A stretch of 64,000 bases of DNA from Phaeobacter gallaeciensis (GTDB taxonomy: Bacteria > Pseudomonadota > Alphaproteobacteria > Rhodobacterales > Rhodobacteraceae), in the NCBI RefSeq assembly GCF_001678945.1, contig NZ_CP015124.1, positions 744,001 through 808,000 of the forward strand, read 5' to 3'. Below are positions 8,488-17,158 of this stretch, piece by piece. The translations under genes and the position numbers were made by a program. Below the pieces are notes generated by a model, which worked only from the letters and a program-made list of their open reading frames with translations, did not search any database and was not told the origin of the DNA. The stretch's first letter is position 1; every line of letters begins with the position of its first letter.

Positions 8488-8602
8488 CCAAGCGGCATTC
8501 TTTGGCGCCGCACAAATCTCGCACACGCATATGCAGAGTTGGGGATTGCCACCTCTCCCACCACTCGTACAGGATCACCGGAAAGGGCGCACATCAGGAA
8601 AG

Positions 8603-8953
8603 TCACAGATCCGCCCCCTGCCCTCGCGCCGCATGGCGCAGCCAGCGCCCGCGGTTTGCCGGTTTTTCCAGCACAGCTTCAATCCGCTCGGCCAGCACCG
8701 GAGACACCAGCCCCAGGACGCGACCGCCAGCCGTAACCCTGACGCCCTCGGCGGTCTGCGCCACCCGAACCACCGGAGAGAACCCCCGCACGTCCCGCAA
8801 CGCCCGCCACATATCCTGCCGGATCTGATGCGCCAGCCGCAACGGATCCGCCTTGGGCAGATCCGCGGCCACCGCCACATCGAACCGAGGCGGGCGCTGC
8901 CGACAGAGTGTCAGAGCCCCCTCCTCGCGCAGGATATGCCACGAACGCGCCAT
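8603..8953 (-). CDS. conserved hypothetical protein downstream of pccB
   Basis: 116 residues, no signal peptide or membrane span. Arg- and Leu-rich with HQIRQDMWRALRDVRGFSPVVRV in the middle and a basic tail (RGRWLRHAARGQG). The gene starts 8 bp after the pccB stop codon, so it is certainly cotranscribed with it. I do not recognise the family; the tight coupling to pccB is the only functional hint. ATG 8951-8953 is the first and only sensible start. Confidence 0.7.
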   Translation of the reverse strand: MARSWHILREEGALTLCRQRPPRFDVAVAADLPKADPLRLAHQIRQDMWRALRDVRGFSPVVRVAQTAEGVRVTAGGRVLGLVSPVLAERIEAVLEKPANRGRWLRHAARGQGADL

Positions 8954-8960
8954 CAGCAGA

Positions 8961-10493
8961 TCACAACGGGATGTTGTCGTGTTTCTTCCACGGATTCTCG
9001 AGCTTCTTGTTACGAAGGCTCGCGAATGCCCGGCTGACCCGCTTGCGGGTGGATTGCGGCATGATCACCTCGTCGATGAAGCCGCGCTCTGCCGCGACAA
9101 AGGGGTTGGCGAAGCGGTCTTCGTAATCCTTGGTGTGAGCCGCGATCTTGTCGGCATCGCCCAGATCGGCACGGTGAATGATTTCGGTCGCGCCCTTGGC
9201 GCCCATCACAGCGATCTCGGCTGTCGGCCATGCGTAGTTGAAATCGCCGCGCAGGTGCTTGGAGGCCATCACGTCATAGGCACCGCCATAGGCCTTGCGG
9301 GTGATGACGGTCACTTTTGGAACCGTGGCTTCGCCATAGGCAAACAGCAGCTTGGCACCGTGTTTGATGACACCGCCATATTCCTGCGTGGTGCCCGGCA
9401 GGAAGCCCGGCACGTCGACCAGCGTCAGGATCGGGATTTCGAAACAATCGCAGAAGCGCACAAAACGCGCTGCCTTGCGGCTGGAGTCGATGTCGAGGCA
9501 ACCGGCCAGAACCATTGGCTGGTTGGCGACAACACCCACGGTCTGCCCTTCGAGGCGAATAAACCCTGTGATGATGTTCTTGGCGAAATCTTCCTGGATC
9601 TCGTAGAAATCACCTTCGTCCGCGACCTTGGTGATGAGTTCCTTCATGTCGTAGGGCGTATTCGGGTTTTCCGGGATCAGGGTATCGAGGCTTTCCTCGA
9701 TCCGGCCCGGCTCATCAAAGAAGGGGCGCACCGGCGGCTTTTCGCGGTTGTTGAGCGGCAGGAAATCGACCAGGCGGCGCACTTCGGCCAGTGCTTCGAC
9801 GTCGTTTTCAAAGGCGCCATCGGCAACCGAGGATTTCTTGGTGTGGGTCGACGCACCGCCCAGTTCCTCGGCGGTGACGACCTCATTGGTAACGGTTTTC
9901 ACCACGTCGGGGCCGGTCACGAACATGTAGGAGCTGTCTTTGACCATGAAGATGAAGTCGGTCATGGCAGGCGAATAGACCGCGCCGCCCGCGCAGGGGC
10001 CCATGATAACCGAGATCTGCGGCACCACGCCCGAGGCCATGATATTGCGCTGGAACACCTCGGCATAACCGGCGAGCGAGGCAACGCCTTCCTGAATGCG
10101 GGCCCCGCCCGAGTCGTTGATGCCGATCACCGGCGCGCCGTTTTGCACGGCCATGTCCATGATCTTGCAGATTTTCTGCGCGTGGGTTTCGCTGAGCGAG
10201 CCGCCAAAGACGGTAAAGTCCTGGCTGAAAACATAGACCATACGGCCGTTGATGGTGCCCCAGCCAGTAACAACACCATCGCCGGCAGGCTTTTGTTTTT
10301 CCATACCAAAATCGGTGCAGCGGTGCGCGACGAACATGTCGAACTCTTCAAAGCTGCCTTCGTCCAGCAACAGATCAATCCGTTCGCGCGCTGTTAGCTT
10401 GCCGCGTCCATGCTGCGCATCGATCCGCTTTTGCCCACCGCCCAGCCGCGCGGTACCGCGGCGCTCTTCCAGCTCGGAAAGGATATCTTTCAT
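8961..10493 (-). CDS. pccB: propionyl-CoA carboxylase, carboxyltransferase beta subunit
   Basis: 510 residues, full length. Transfers the carboxyl group from biotin on PccA to propionyl-CoA. N-terminal half has the acyl-CoA-binding GGARIQEG and the first oxyanion-hole segment [13 protein letters not shown] around residue 165; the C-terminal half has [16 protein letters not shown] and the second oxyanion hole [11 protein letters not shown] near residue 410. These are diagnostic of biotin-dependent acyl-CoA carboxyltransferases of the PccB type. ATG 10491-10493 gives the usual MKDIL start. The gene leads the minus-strand pcc locus; half sites resembling the PccR operator lie 65-120 bp upstream. 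Confidence 0.97.
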   Translation of the reverse strand: MKDILSELEERRGTARLGGGQKRIDAQHGRGKLTARERIDLLLDEGSFEEFDMFVAHRCTDFGMEKQKPAGDGVVTGWGTINGRMVYVFSQDFTVFGGSLSETHAQKICKIMDMAVQNGAPVIGINDSGGARIQEGVASLAGYAEVFQRNIMASGVVPQISVIMGPCAGGAVYSPAMTDFIFMVKDSSYMFVTGPDVVKTVTNEVVTAEELGGASTHTKKSSVADGAFENDVEALAEVRRLVDFLPLNNREKPPVRPFFDEPGRIEESLDTLIPENPNTPYDMKELITKVADEGDFYEIQEDFAKNIITGFIRLEGQTVGVVANQPMVLAGCLDIDSSRKAARFVRFCDCFEIPILTLVDVPGFLPGTTQEYGGVIKHGAKLLFAYGEATVPKVTVITRKAYGGAYDVMASKHLRGDFNYAWPTAEIAVMGAKGATEIIHRADLGDADKIAAHTKDYEDRFANPFVAAERGFIDEVIMPQSTRKRVSRAFASLRNKKLENPWKKHDNIPL

Positions 10494-10555
10494 GGCACAG
10501 GTCCCCTATAGATTTCCGGGCGACCATAGCCCGGTGGCAGTCTGGGCCAAAGCCC

Positions 10556-10615
10556 TTTGTCGCAAATTTGCAAATCATTTGCATATGCCATAAGCAAATT
10601 TGCATATTTCGCAAA
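10556..10615. promoter_or_regulatory. pccB operator region with repeated TTTGC/GCAAA half sites
   Basis: Within 60 bp: TTTGTCGCAAA (10556-10566), TTTGCAAA-TCA-TTTGCATA (10567-10585), GCAAATTTGCATA (10594-10606) and a further GCAAA (10611-10615). These closely resemble the motif I recall for R. sphaeroides PccR (TTTGCAAA-N4-TTTGCAAA), although the spacer here is 3. The block lies in the 258-bp gap between pccB and the RTX protease gene, at the right distance to act on pccB. Confidence 0.7.
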
Positions 10616-10751
10616 ATCCTCGGCATTTTCCGGCTGCAAACCGCCGGTCTTGGCGCACCGCGCGCTAGCGCCTCTTTCCTCAACCCCGACCCGGCAGTAA
10701 GCTTCTGATCAGTATCCGTCGACCCCGGTAACCAGTGAGGAAAATGATCAG

Positions 10752-12119
10752 ATGCTGAGCCAAGCGGAAATCATCAAGGCCCTGCAATTCGCCCGCTTTT
10801 ACGACAGCGATCCGATGAACTCGACTGGCGCTCCGCGGCTCGAGATCACCTATCAATATGCCGGCACGCAGCAGCCGGGTGACCTCCCCACAGACACCAC
10901 CTACAGCGGCTGGCGGGATTTCACCGCCGCCGAGGAGGCCAATTTCGAGGCCGCGCTGGCGCATATCGAGAGCTTTCTGAATGTCGAATTTACCGAGGTC
11001 AGCGGTGAAGACGATCCGGATATCAACGTCGGCGCAGTCACCCTGTCCGGCAACACCTCGGGCTATGGCGGTTACGGTGTCAGCTTTTTTGACACCACCA
11101 TCACCGAATGGGACGGCTTCGTAGTCTTTGACGAGAGCCGCGATCTGTCCTCGGCCGATGCAATGAATCTGCTGCTGCACGAACTGGGCCACGCGATGGG
11201 CCTGCGGCACACATTCGACCCGGACGCCAACCTGCCGGAGGAATACGACAGCAACCTTTATTCCATCATGTCCTACACTACCAACCCGATCAACGGGCAG
11301 GACAGCGATGCGATGATGCTGTTCGACGTCCTGGCGCTGCAGGACATCTGGGGCTCAGCCGACTACAACACCGGCGACACCCGCTACACCGGATCGCGCA
11401 CCAATACCGTTGATGCGATCTGGGACAGCGGCGGAGAGGACACCCTTGATGCGAATGGTCGGGCGGATGGCGTTGTCTTTGACTTGCGCGCGGGCAGCTT
11501 CTCCAGCTTTGATGCCGAAAGCGACGTGGTGATCACCTTTGGCAGCGAGATCGAGAACGCCACCGGCGGGCTTGGCGATGACCACATTACCGGCAATGGC
11601 GGCAACAACACCCTTCTGGGCGGTGGCGGCAAGGACACGATCTTTGGACAAAGAGGCAGCGACCTGCTCGAAGGCGGCGCCAGCCGGGATCGCCTGTTTG
11701 GCCAGGGTGGGCGCGATGATCTGGAAGGCAACGCCGGACGGGACGTTCTGCGCGGCGGCAACAGCAAGGATTTCCTGAGCGGAGGTGGACACCGGGACCG
11801 GCTGTTCGGCGGCAGTGGCAACGATACGCTGAAAGGCAACGGCGGCAACGACATCCTGAACGGTCAGTCCGGCAATGACAGACTGTTCGGCGGTCGCGGA
11901 GATGACAAGTTCGTGTTCAACAACAGCTTCGGCAACGACACGATCAGAGATTTTGCCGATGATTTGGATAGCCTTGAGATCACTGGCCACGGCGATCAGG
12001 CCACCCTCCTTGCCGCGGCAAGTGACACGGACAAAGGCGTTTTGTTCGACTTTGGCGCCGACACCCTGTTAGTTAACGGCATTACGCTGGCCGATCTCAG
12101 CGACGATATTCTGATCTGA
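10752..12119 (+). CDS. RTX-type zinc metalloprotease, serralysin-like
   Basis: 455 residues, probably secreted by a type I system. The catalytic domain has HELGHAMGLRH with zinc ligands His143, His147, His153 and general base Glu144, followed by the Met-turn SIMSY with Met173, the metzincin layout. A linker is followed from about residue 275 by at least twelve calcium-binding GGxGxD nonapeptides (LLGGGGKDTIFG, LFGGSGNDTLKG and so on). The C-terminus ADLSDDILI is like other type I secretion signals, and there is no N-terminal signal peptide. GAGG at 10737-10740 precedes ATG 10752. No HlyB/HlyD genes are in this window. It stands between pccB and pccR and has no obvious link to propionate; extracellular proteolysis is likely. 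Confidence 0.92.
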   Translation: MLSQAEIIKALQFARFYDSDPMNSTGAPRLEITYQYAGTQQPGDLPTDTTYSGWRDFTAAEEANFEAALAHIESFLNVEFTEVSGEDDPDINVGAVTLSGNTSGYGGYGVSFFDTTITEWDGFVVFDESRDLSSADAMNLLLHELGHAMGLRHTFDPDANLPEEYDSNLYSIMSYTTNPINGQDSDAMMLFDVLALQDIWGSADYNTGDTRYTGSRTNTVDAIWDSGGEDTLDANGRADGVVFDLRAGSFSSFDAESDVVITFGSEIENATGGLGDDHITGNGGNNTLLGGGGKDTIFGQRGSDLLEGGASRDRLFGQGGRDDLEGNAGRDVLRGGNSKDFLSGGGHRDRLFGGSGNDTLKGNGGNDILNGQSGNDRLFGGRGDDKFVFNNSFGNDTIRDFADDLDSLEITGHGDQATLLAAASDTDKGVLFDFGADTLLVNGITLADLSDDILI

Positions 12120-12134
12120 CGGCATCGCCATTCG

Positions 12135-12166
12135 GCGCGGGGGCACATTGATGGCCCCGCCCGCGC
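12135..12166 (+). terminator. possible terminator hairpin after the RTX protease
   Basis: GCGCG-GGGGC, nine-base loop, GCCCC-gcc-CGCGC, starting 16 bp past the stop codon. The stem is strong but has a three-base bulge and is not followed by a T run, so it may be a stability element or a Rho-assisted stop. Confidence 0.4.
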
Positions 12167-12225
12167 ACAGGGGGTGTGTAATATCACCAATAGACAATTT
12201 GTCGCTGCTGCACTAACCCCTTAGC

Positions 12226-13446
12226 ATGACAACTACTCCGCGCATGAACACCTCTCCCCGGGCGCCCCGAACGGCGCCCCATATCGGTACGCTCATCCTT
12301 CTGGCCGGCATCTCTGCCCTCGCGATGAATGTCTTTCTGCCTTCCCTGCCGGGCATGGCAGTATATTTTGAGGTCGACTACCGGCTGATGCAGCTCTCCG
12401 TCGCGCTTTATCTGGCGGTGAACGCGGTGGTGCAGATTCTGGTTGGCCCGATTTCGGACAAGATGGGCCGCAGGCCTGTGATTCTTGCCAGTATTATCCT
12501 GTTCCTGCTGGCCACACTCGGCTGCATCTTTGCCCCGAATGCGGAAATTTTTCTGTTCTTCCGAATGGCACAGGCTGCGATTGCCGCCACCATGGTGCTG
12601 AGCCGTGCCGCAGTGCGTGACATCTATGACACCGACAAGGCTGCCAGCATGATCGGCTATGTCACCATGGGCATGGCTGTGGTCCCGATGATCAGCCCCG
12701 CGATCGGCGGGATTCTGGACCAGATCTTTGGCTGGCAGGCCAACTTCTGGCTGCTGGTGGTGCTGGCACTGGGCACCTACGCGCTGACCTATTTCGATTT
12801 TGGGGAAACCGCGCAGAAAAGCGGCAAGACCCTGCTTGCGCAGTTCAAGGAATACCCCGAACTGTTCCGCTCGCCGCGCTTCTGGGGTTATTCGCTGGCC
12901 TCTGGACTGGCCTCCGGCGCCTTCTTTGCCTACCTCGGCGGCGCACCCTTTGTCGGCACACAGGTCTATGGCCTTGACCCGGCGACGCTCGGCATCTGTT
13001 TTGCCGCGCCCGCAGTCGGGTACTTCCTGGGGAACTTTGTTTCCGGGCGCTTTTCCATGGCCTTCGGCGTCAACCGTATGGTGCTCTGGGGCTGTATCAT
13101 CAACGGGGTCGGCGTTGCTATCTCTCTAGGGATCGCGCTGGCCGGGCTGGACAGTCTTTATACCTTCTTCGGCTTCATGACTTGCGTCGGCCTCGGCAAT
13201 GGTATGGCGATCCCGAATGCCACTGCGGGCGCGATTTCCGTGCGCCCGCACCTGGCCGGGTCTGCCTCGGGCCTTAGCGGTGCCATTATGATTGGCGGCG
13301 GTGCAGGCCTCAGCGCGATGGCGGGCTGGGTTCTGGTGCCCGGCGCCACAGCCGTGCCGCTGCTTGCTATCATGTTTGTCACAGCCGTGCTGGGACTTCT
13401 GGCCATCATCCTCGTGATCCAGCGGGAAAAATCTCTGCAGCTCTAG
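12226..13446 (+). CDS. Bcr/CflA family multidrug exporter (MFS)
   Basis: 406 residues with twelve predicted membrane segments. After a polar, proline-rich N-terminus of about 20 residues come TM1 (IGTLILLAGISALAMNVFLPSLPGM), where D/N-VFLPSLP is the Bcr/CflA signature, and loop 2-3 GPISDKMGRRPV, the MFS motif A. The VLSRAAVRDIYD segment after TM4 and the GxxxGPxxGG-like SPAIGGIL in TM5 fit a drug:H+ antiporter of the DHA1 Bcr/CflA branch. Substrate cannot be told. It lies 106 bp after the RTX gene and 65 bp before pccR. The ATG at 12226 lacks a clear ribosome binding site. Confidence 0.9.
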   Translation: MTTTPRMNTSPRAPRTAPHIGTLILLAGISALAMNVFLPSLPGMAVYFEVDYRLMQLSVALYLAVNAVVQILVGPISDKMGRRPVILASIILFLLATLGCIFAPNAEIFLFFRMAQAAIAATMVLSRAAVRDIYDTDKAASMIGYVTMGMAVVPMISPAIGGILDQIFGWQANFWLLVVLALGTYALTYFDFGETAQKSGKTLLAQFKEYPELFRSPRFWGYSLASGLASGAFFAYLGGAPFVGTQVYGLDPATLGICFAAPAVGYFLGNFVSGRFSMAFGVNRMVLWGCIINGVGVAISLGIALAGLDSLYTFFGFMTCVGLGNGMAIPNATAGAISVRPHLAGSASGLSGAIMIGGGAGLSAMAGWVLVPGATAVPLLAIMFVTAVLGLLAIILVIQREKSLQL

Positions 13447-13463
13447 CGCCTTGCCCCATCGGG

Positions 13464-13501
13464 TTTGCAATTATACACTGAACGTGGAGATGATTTGCAA
13501 A
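13464..13501. promoter_or_regulatory. two TTTGCAA half sites before pccR
   Basis: TTTGCAA at 13464-13470 and TTTGCAAA at 13494-13501, 30 bp apart centre to centre, about three helical turns. The second ends 10 bp before the pccR start codon, a position suited to autorepression. The spacing differs from the palindromic N4 arrangement. Confidence 0.5.
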
Positions 13502-13511
13502 GGTAGACCCG

Positions 13512-14900
13512 ATGGCCACCCAAAAGCTTTATGCCGGAGCCAAGCTGCGCGAAATGCGGACCCGGCTTGAGCTGACGCAAAAGGATTTTGCCGCCAAGCT
13601 GGGTGTCTCCCTGCCCTATCTCAACCAGATGGAGAACAACAACCGTCCGGTGTCGACCACCGTGGTGCTGGCTCTGGCGCAGGAATTCGGCATGGATGTC
13701 ACCGAGCTGAGCACCGGTGACAGCGAGCGCCTGGTCAGCGACATGCGCGAGGCGATGGCGGACCCGGTTTTTGCCGATGACCCGCCGCCCTTAGCCGATC
13801 TGCGCCTGACCGCATCGAACGCACCGGCGCTGGCGCGCGCCTTCCTGACGCTGCACCGGGCCTACCGGCAGACCCACGAACGGCTTGCCTCTCTTGATGA
13901 GGCACTGGGGCGCGAGGATGCCCGCATCCAGGCCAGCCCCTGGGAGGAAGTGCGCGATTTCTTCCATTATTGCGACAACTACATCGACGCGGTGGACCGG
14001 GCCGCAGAACGCTTTGCTGGCGCGGCAGATGTGCGCGCTGCGGCGCTATCGGCGCTGGAAAACGCCGGGATCACGGTTCAGATGACGGATATGACCGGGC
14101 TGCGCAGCTACGACGCCGAGAGCCGCACCTTAAGGCTCTCAAACCGCAGCGCCCCCTCTACTCAGGTATTTCAGCTGCTGCTGCAGGTGGCGCTGCTCAG
14201 CCAGGACAGCCTGCTGGAGGCGACGCTGGATTTTGCCCGCTTCCAGACCAGCGAAGCCCGCGCCATCGCCAAGATCGGCCTCGCCAATTATTTCGCGGGC
14301 GCCGCCCTGATGCCCTATGGCCGGTTCCTCGCCGCTGCGCAGGAGACCCGCCACGATCTGGAGCGACTGGCCACCCATTTCGGCGCCTCGATCGAACAAG
14401 TCGCGCACCGGCTATCGACCCTACAACGGCCGGGCGCCAAGGGGATTCCCTTCTTCTTTGTGCGGGTGGATCAGGCCGGCACCATCACCAAACGCCATTC
14501 TGCGACAAGGCTGCAATTTGCCCGCTTTGGCGGTGCCTGCCCACTGTGGAACGTGCACCGGGCTTTTGAAACGCCGGGCCGGTTCCTGCGCCAGCTGGCC
14601 GAAACCCCGGATGGGGTGCGCTACCTGTCGCTGGCCCATGACGTATCCAAACCGGGGGGCTCCTTCGGCTCTCCGGTACGGCGCTATGCCATCTCCCTGG
14701 GCTGTGAGGTGCGCCATGCCGATGCGCTGATCTATGCGGATACGCTGGATGTGAACAACGCCTCTGCCTATGAGCCGATCGGCATTTCCTGCCGCATCTG
14801 CGAACGCAAGGACTGCCATCAACGGTCTGTTCCGCCGTTGGAGCGCCGTCTTAGCATCAATGCCGATGCGCGCGGCGTACTGCCCTACGAGGTCAGCTGA
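13512..14900 (+). CDS. pccR: short-chain fatty acyl-CoA regulator of the PccR/ScfR type
   Basis: 462 residues. N-terminal XRE helix-turn-helix (residues about 8-65: LREMRTRLELTQKDFAAKL, SLPYLNQMENNNRPVS). The middle follows the IrrE/DUF955-like layout of ScfR proteins (FARFQTSEARAIAKIGLANYFAGA) but lacks a HExxH protease motif. The C-terminus has the DUF2083 cysteine cluster CRICERKDC. In R. sphaeroides PccR controls pccB in response to propionyl-CoA; the gene there belongs to the same family and this copy is close to pccB. TTTGCAAA-type sites before pccB and before this gene support the assignment. MFS and RTX genes separate it from pccB. A terminator follows. Confidence 0.88.
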   Translation: MATQKLYAGAKLREMRTRLELTQKDFAAKLGVSLPYLNQMENNNRPVSTTVVLALAQEFGMDVTELSTGDSERLVSDMREAMADPVFADDPPPLADLRLTASNAPALARAFLTLHRAYRQTHERLASLDEALGREDARIQASPWEEVRDFFHYCDNYIDAVDRAAERFAGAADVRAAALSALENAGITVQMTDMTGLRSYDAESRTLRLSNRSAPSTQVFQLLLQVALLSQDSLLEATLDFARFQTSEARAIAKIGLANYFAGAALMPYGRFLAAAQETRHDLERLATHFGASIEQVAHRLSTLQRPGAKGIPFFFVRVDQAGTITKRHSATRLQFARFGGACPLWNVHRAFETPGRFLRQLAETPDGVRYLSLAHDVSKPGGSFGSPVRRYAISLGCEVRHADALIYADTLDVNNASAYEPIGISCRICERKDCHQRSVPPLERRLSINADARGVLPYEVS

Positions 14901-14908
14901 CACAAAAT

Positions 14909-14939
14909 GGGGCCCGCATTGCGGACCCCGGAACTTTTT
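14909..14939 (+). terminator. Rho-independent terminator after pccR
   Basis: GGGG-C-CCGC-ATT-GCGG-A-CCCC (14909-14929), then GGAAC and five T at 14935-14939. Eight pairs with one C-A mismatch; starts 8 bp after the pccR stop codon. Confidence 0.8.
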
Positions 14940-14955
14940 ACCAACGCTCTGTGCT

Positions 14956-15198
14956 TCAGGCCTTTTCGGACAGAAGGCTCCAGATTTCGTCCTTGAGTGC
15001 GGCACGTTTCTTGCGCATCTCAACCTCGGCCAGTTCCTCGACCGGCTCCACATTGGTTTCGGCACGGTGCACGGCGCGGTTCACCTCGTGATACTCATCC
15101 GCAAGCTTGGCGAAATGAGCATCGGATTGTTTCAACTGGCTGATCAGCTCCGTCTTGTCGGGGAATTCCTGGGCCAGTTCATGAGGCGTGTTGGACAT
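14956..15198 (-). CDS. YdcH/DUF465 family small helical protein
   Basis: 80 residues, highly charged, almost entirely alpha-helical. The pattern HELAQEFPD...I..LK..D.HFAKLADEYHEVNRAVHRAE...E...MRKKRAALKDEI is that of DUF465 (YdcH) proteins, which form helical hairpins; their role is not established. ATG 15196-15198 follows GGAGCG. Transcribed alone, convergent with pccR and downstream of the bet operon terminator. Confidence 0.85.
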   Translation of the reverse strand: MSNTPHELAQEFPDKTELISQLKQSDAHFAKLADEYHEVNRAVHRAETNVEPVEELAEVEMRKKRAALKDEIWSLLSEKA

Positions 15199-15333
15199 CT
15201 GTTCGCTCCTTTATCTGTATTGTTTGACAGGACATTAGATGCTGGTTTGAAGCCTCACTTTGACCGGGATCAAATCAAAGGCCCGCAAGCAACATTTCTG
15301 CTGCGCTTGAAACAGAGGTGCATCAGATCCAAC

Positions 15334-15369
15334 AAAAAACCGCCCCGCTGCGTGGTGCAGGGGGCGGCC
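15334..15369 (-). terminator. Rho-independent terminator of the bet operon
   Basis: On the minus strand GGCCGCCCC, a loop of about 13 bases with a small inner pairing, GGGGCGG, then six T (plus-strand A run 15334-15339). It lies about 25 bp past the betA stop codon. Confidence 0.85.
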
Positions 15370-15392
15370 TTATCAAACAGAAATTGAGGGGC

Positions 15393-17048
15393 TTACCTCT
15401 GTGCGGCTTGCCAGCCCGGATGGAACCAGGGTTCGGCATTTGAAGACGGCAGGCGGCGCCCCAGAATGTGATCTGCGGCCTTTTCGCCGGTCATGATCGA
15501 CGGACCGTTGAGGTTGCCATTGGTAATGCGGGGGAAGATCGAACTGTCCGCCACCCGCAGGCCATCGACGCCGATGACGCGGCATTCGGGATCCACAACC
15601 GCCATCGGATCATCCTCTGCGCCCATCTTGCAAGTGCCACAGGGGTGATAGGCGCTTTCGGCATGCTCGCGGATGAAACTGTCGATCTCATCGTCACTCT
15701 GCAGTTCATTGCCGGGCTGGATCTCATGCTTGACGAATGGTTTGAAGGCATCCTGCGAAAAGATCTCCCGCGTCAGACGGATGCATTTGCGGAAATCCTC
15801 CCAATCCTGCTCGGTGCTCATGTAGTTGAACAGGATCTTCGGCGCCGCCTTGGGATCGGAGGAACGCAGGCTGACATTCCCGCGCGAGGGTGATCGCATG
15901 GGGCCGACATGGGCCTGGAACCCGTGCCCTTCGGCGGCAGCCTGACCGTCATAGCGCACCGCCATCGGCAGGAAGTGGTACTGGATATCCGGATACTCCA
16001 CCCCCTTGTCCGAGCGGATGAAGGCCGCGCTTTCGAATTGGTTGGAGGCGCCAAGACCTGTCTTGGTGAACAGCCACTGCGCCCCGACCAAACCTTTGCC
16101 CAGAAGGTTCCAGTATTTGTAAAGGGTAATCGGCTGGCTGCAGGCCATCTGCATGTAGACCTCAAGGTGGTCCTGAAGGTTCTGCCCCACGCCCGGACGA
16201 TCCGCCACTACGTCAATCCCGTGTTCGGCCAGATGGGCCGCCGGTCCGATGCCGGACAGCATCAGCAGTTTCGGCGAGTTTAGCGAGGACGCCGAGACGA
16301 TCACTTCGCGGTTTGCCCGGATCACCTCGACCTTGCCGCCGCGCTCCACCTCGACCCCGGTGGCACGCCCCTCTTCGATTACGATGCGGCGCGCCAGGGC
16401 GCGGATGACATCGCAGGTGTCGCGCTTCAGGGCCGGCCTAAGATAGGCATTGGCCGCTGACCACCGCCGTCCCTTCCAGACGGTCATCTCCATTGGGCCA
16501 AAGCCTTCCTGCTGCTGACCGTTATAGTCCCCGGTTACCGGATAACCGGCCTGCCGCCCGGCCTCGACAAAGGCATCGTGCAGCGGATTGTCGCGCGGGC
16601 CGCGGCTGATGTGCAGCGGACCATCGGTGCCGCGCCAGTCAGGATCGCCGCCGTGGCCACCATCGTGCCAGGTTTCCATCCGTTTGAAATAGGGCAGCAC
16701 ATCCGCATAGGACCAACCCCGGGCGCCGCTTTCGGCCCAGTGGTTGTAATCGCCGGCATGGCCGCGCACATAGACCATCCCGTTGATCGAGGAAGAGCCC
16801 CCAATCACCTTGCCACGCGGGCAGACCAATTCGCGCCCGCCCAGATGCTGTTCCGGTTCGGATTTATAGCCCCAGTCATAAAGCGACATGTTCATCGGAT
16901 AGGACAGCGCCGCAGGCATCTGAATAAAGGGCCCCATATCGGTGCCCCCGTGCTCGATCACCAACACCCGGTGCCCGGCCTCGCTCAGCCGGTAGGCCAG
17001 CGCACAACCAGCAGATCCGGCGCCCACAATCACATAATCAGCGTTCAT
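15393..17048 (-). CDS. betA: choline dehydrogenase
   Basis: 551 residues, full length for the GMC oxidoreductase family. Oxidises choline to betaine aldehyde with FAD, passing electrons to the respiratory chain at the inner membrane. Shows the N-terminal FAD loop VGAGSAG (Gly9, Gly11, Gly14) and VIEHGG, the GMC signature [14 protein letters not shown] near residue 85, and the active-site His region [10 protein letters not shown] near residue 465, close to the BetA consensus. Last gene of betC-orf-betB-betA; GGAG eight bases before ATG 17046-17048 is overlain by a structured intercistronic region that may set betA expression relative to betB. Confidence 0.96.
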   Translation of the reverse strand: MNADYVIVGAGSAGCALAYRLSEAGHRVLVIEHGGTDMGPFIQMPAALSYPMNMSLYDWGYKSEPEQHLGGRELVCPRGKVIGGSSSINGMVYVRGHAGDYNHWAESGARGWSYADVLPYFKRMETWHDGGHGGDPDWRGTDGPLHISRGPRDNPLHDAFVEAGRQAGYPVTGDYNGQQQEGFGPMEMTVWKGRRWSAANAYLRPALKRDTCDVIRALARRIVIEEGRATGVEVERGGKVEVIRANREVIVSASSLNSPKLLMLSGIGPAAHLAEHGIDVVADRPGVGQNLQDHLEVYMQMACSQPITLYKYWNLLGKGLVGAQWLFTKTGLGASNQFESAAFIRSDKGVEYPDIQYHFLPMAVRYDGQAAAEGHGFQAHVGPMRSPSRGNVSLRSSDPKAAPKILFNYMSTEQDWEDFRKCIRLTREIFSQDAFKPFVKHEIQPGNELQSDDEIDSFIREHAESAYHPCGTCKMGAEDDPMAVVDPECRVIGVDGLRVADSSIFPRITNGNLNGPSIMTGEKAADHILGRRLPSSNAEPWFHPGWQAAQR

Positions 17049-17158
17049 CGCATTTCTCCGTCACCGGTCAACGACCCGTCAAAACCTGGCCTGCCCCCTG
17101 CCCCGGTTGCCCTTCCGGGCGACGGGGCGGGTGGGTGGGCGTTGACCGGAAGGGCAAT
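17049..17158 (-). promoter_or_regulatory. betB-betA intercistronic region with two competing hairpins
   Basis: Hairpin A: 12-bp perfect inverted repeat TTGCCCTTCCGG (17107-17118) / CCGGAAGGGCAA (17146-17157). Hairpin B: 9-bp perfect inverted repeat CCGGTCAAC (17064-17072) / GTTGACCGG (17141-17149). They share 17146-17149, so both cannot fully form at once. In the mRNA the 3' arm of hairpin B ends about 4 bases before the GGAG of betA, while hairpin A begins just after the betB stop codon. Confidence 0.65.

Noticed and set aside
8853-10397. A 514-residue plus-strand frame opposite pccB
   Set aside because: Same shadow effect from strong codon bias of pccB; no recognisable motif.
11550-11930. 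Short tandem repeats that might suggest a CRISPR or satellite array
   Set aside because: They encode the GGxGxD calcium-binding repeats of the RTX protease, in frame and with degenerate third positions.
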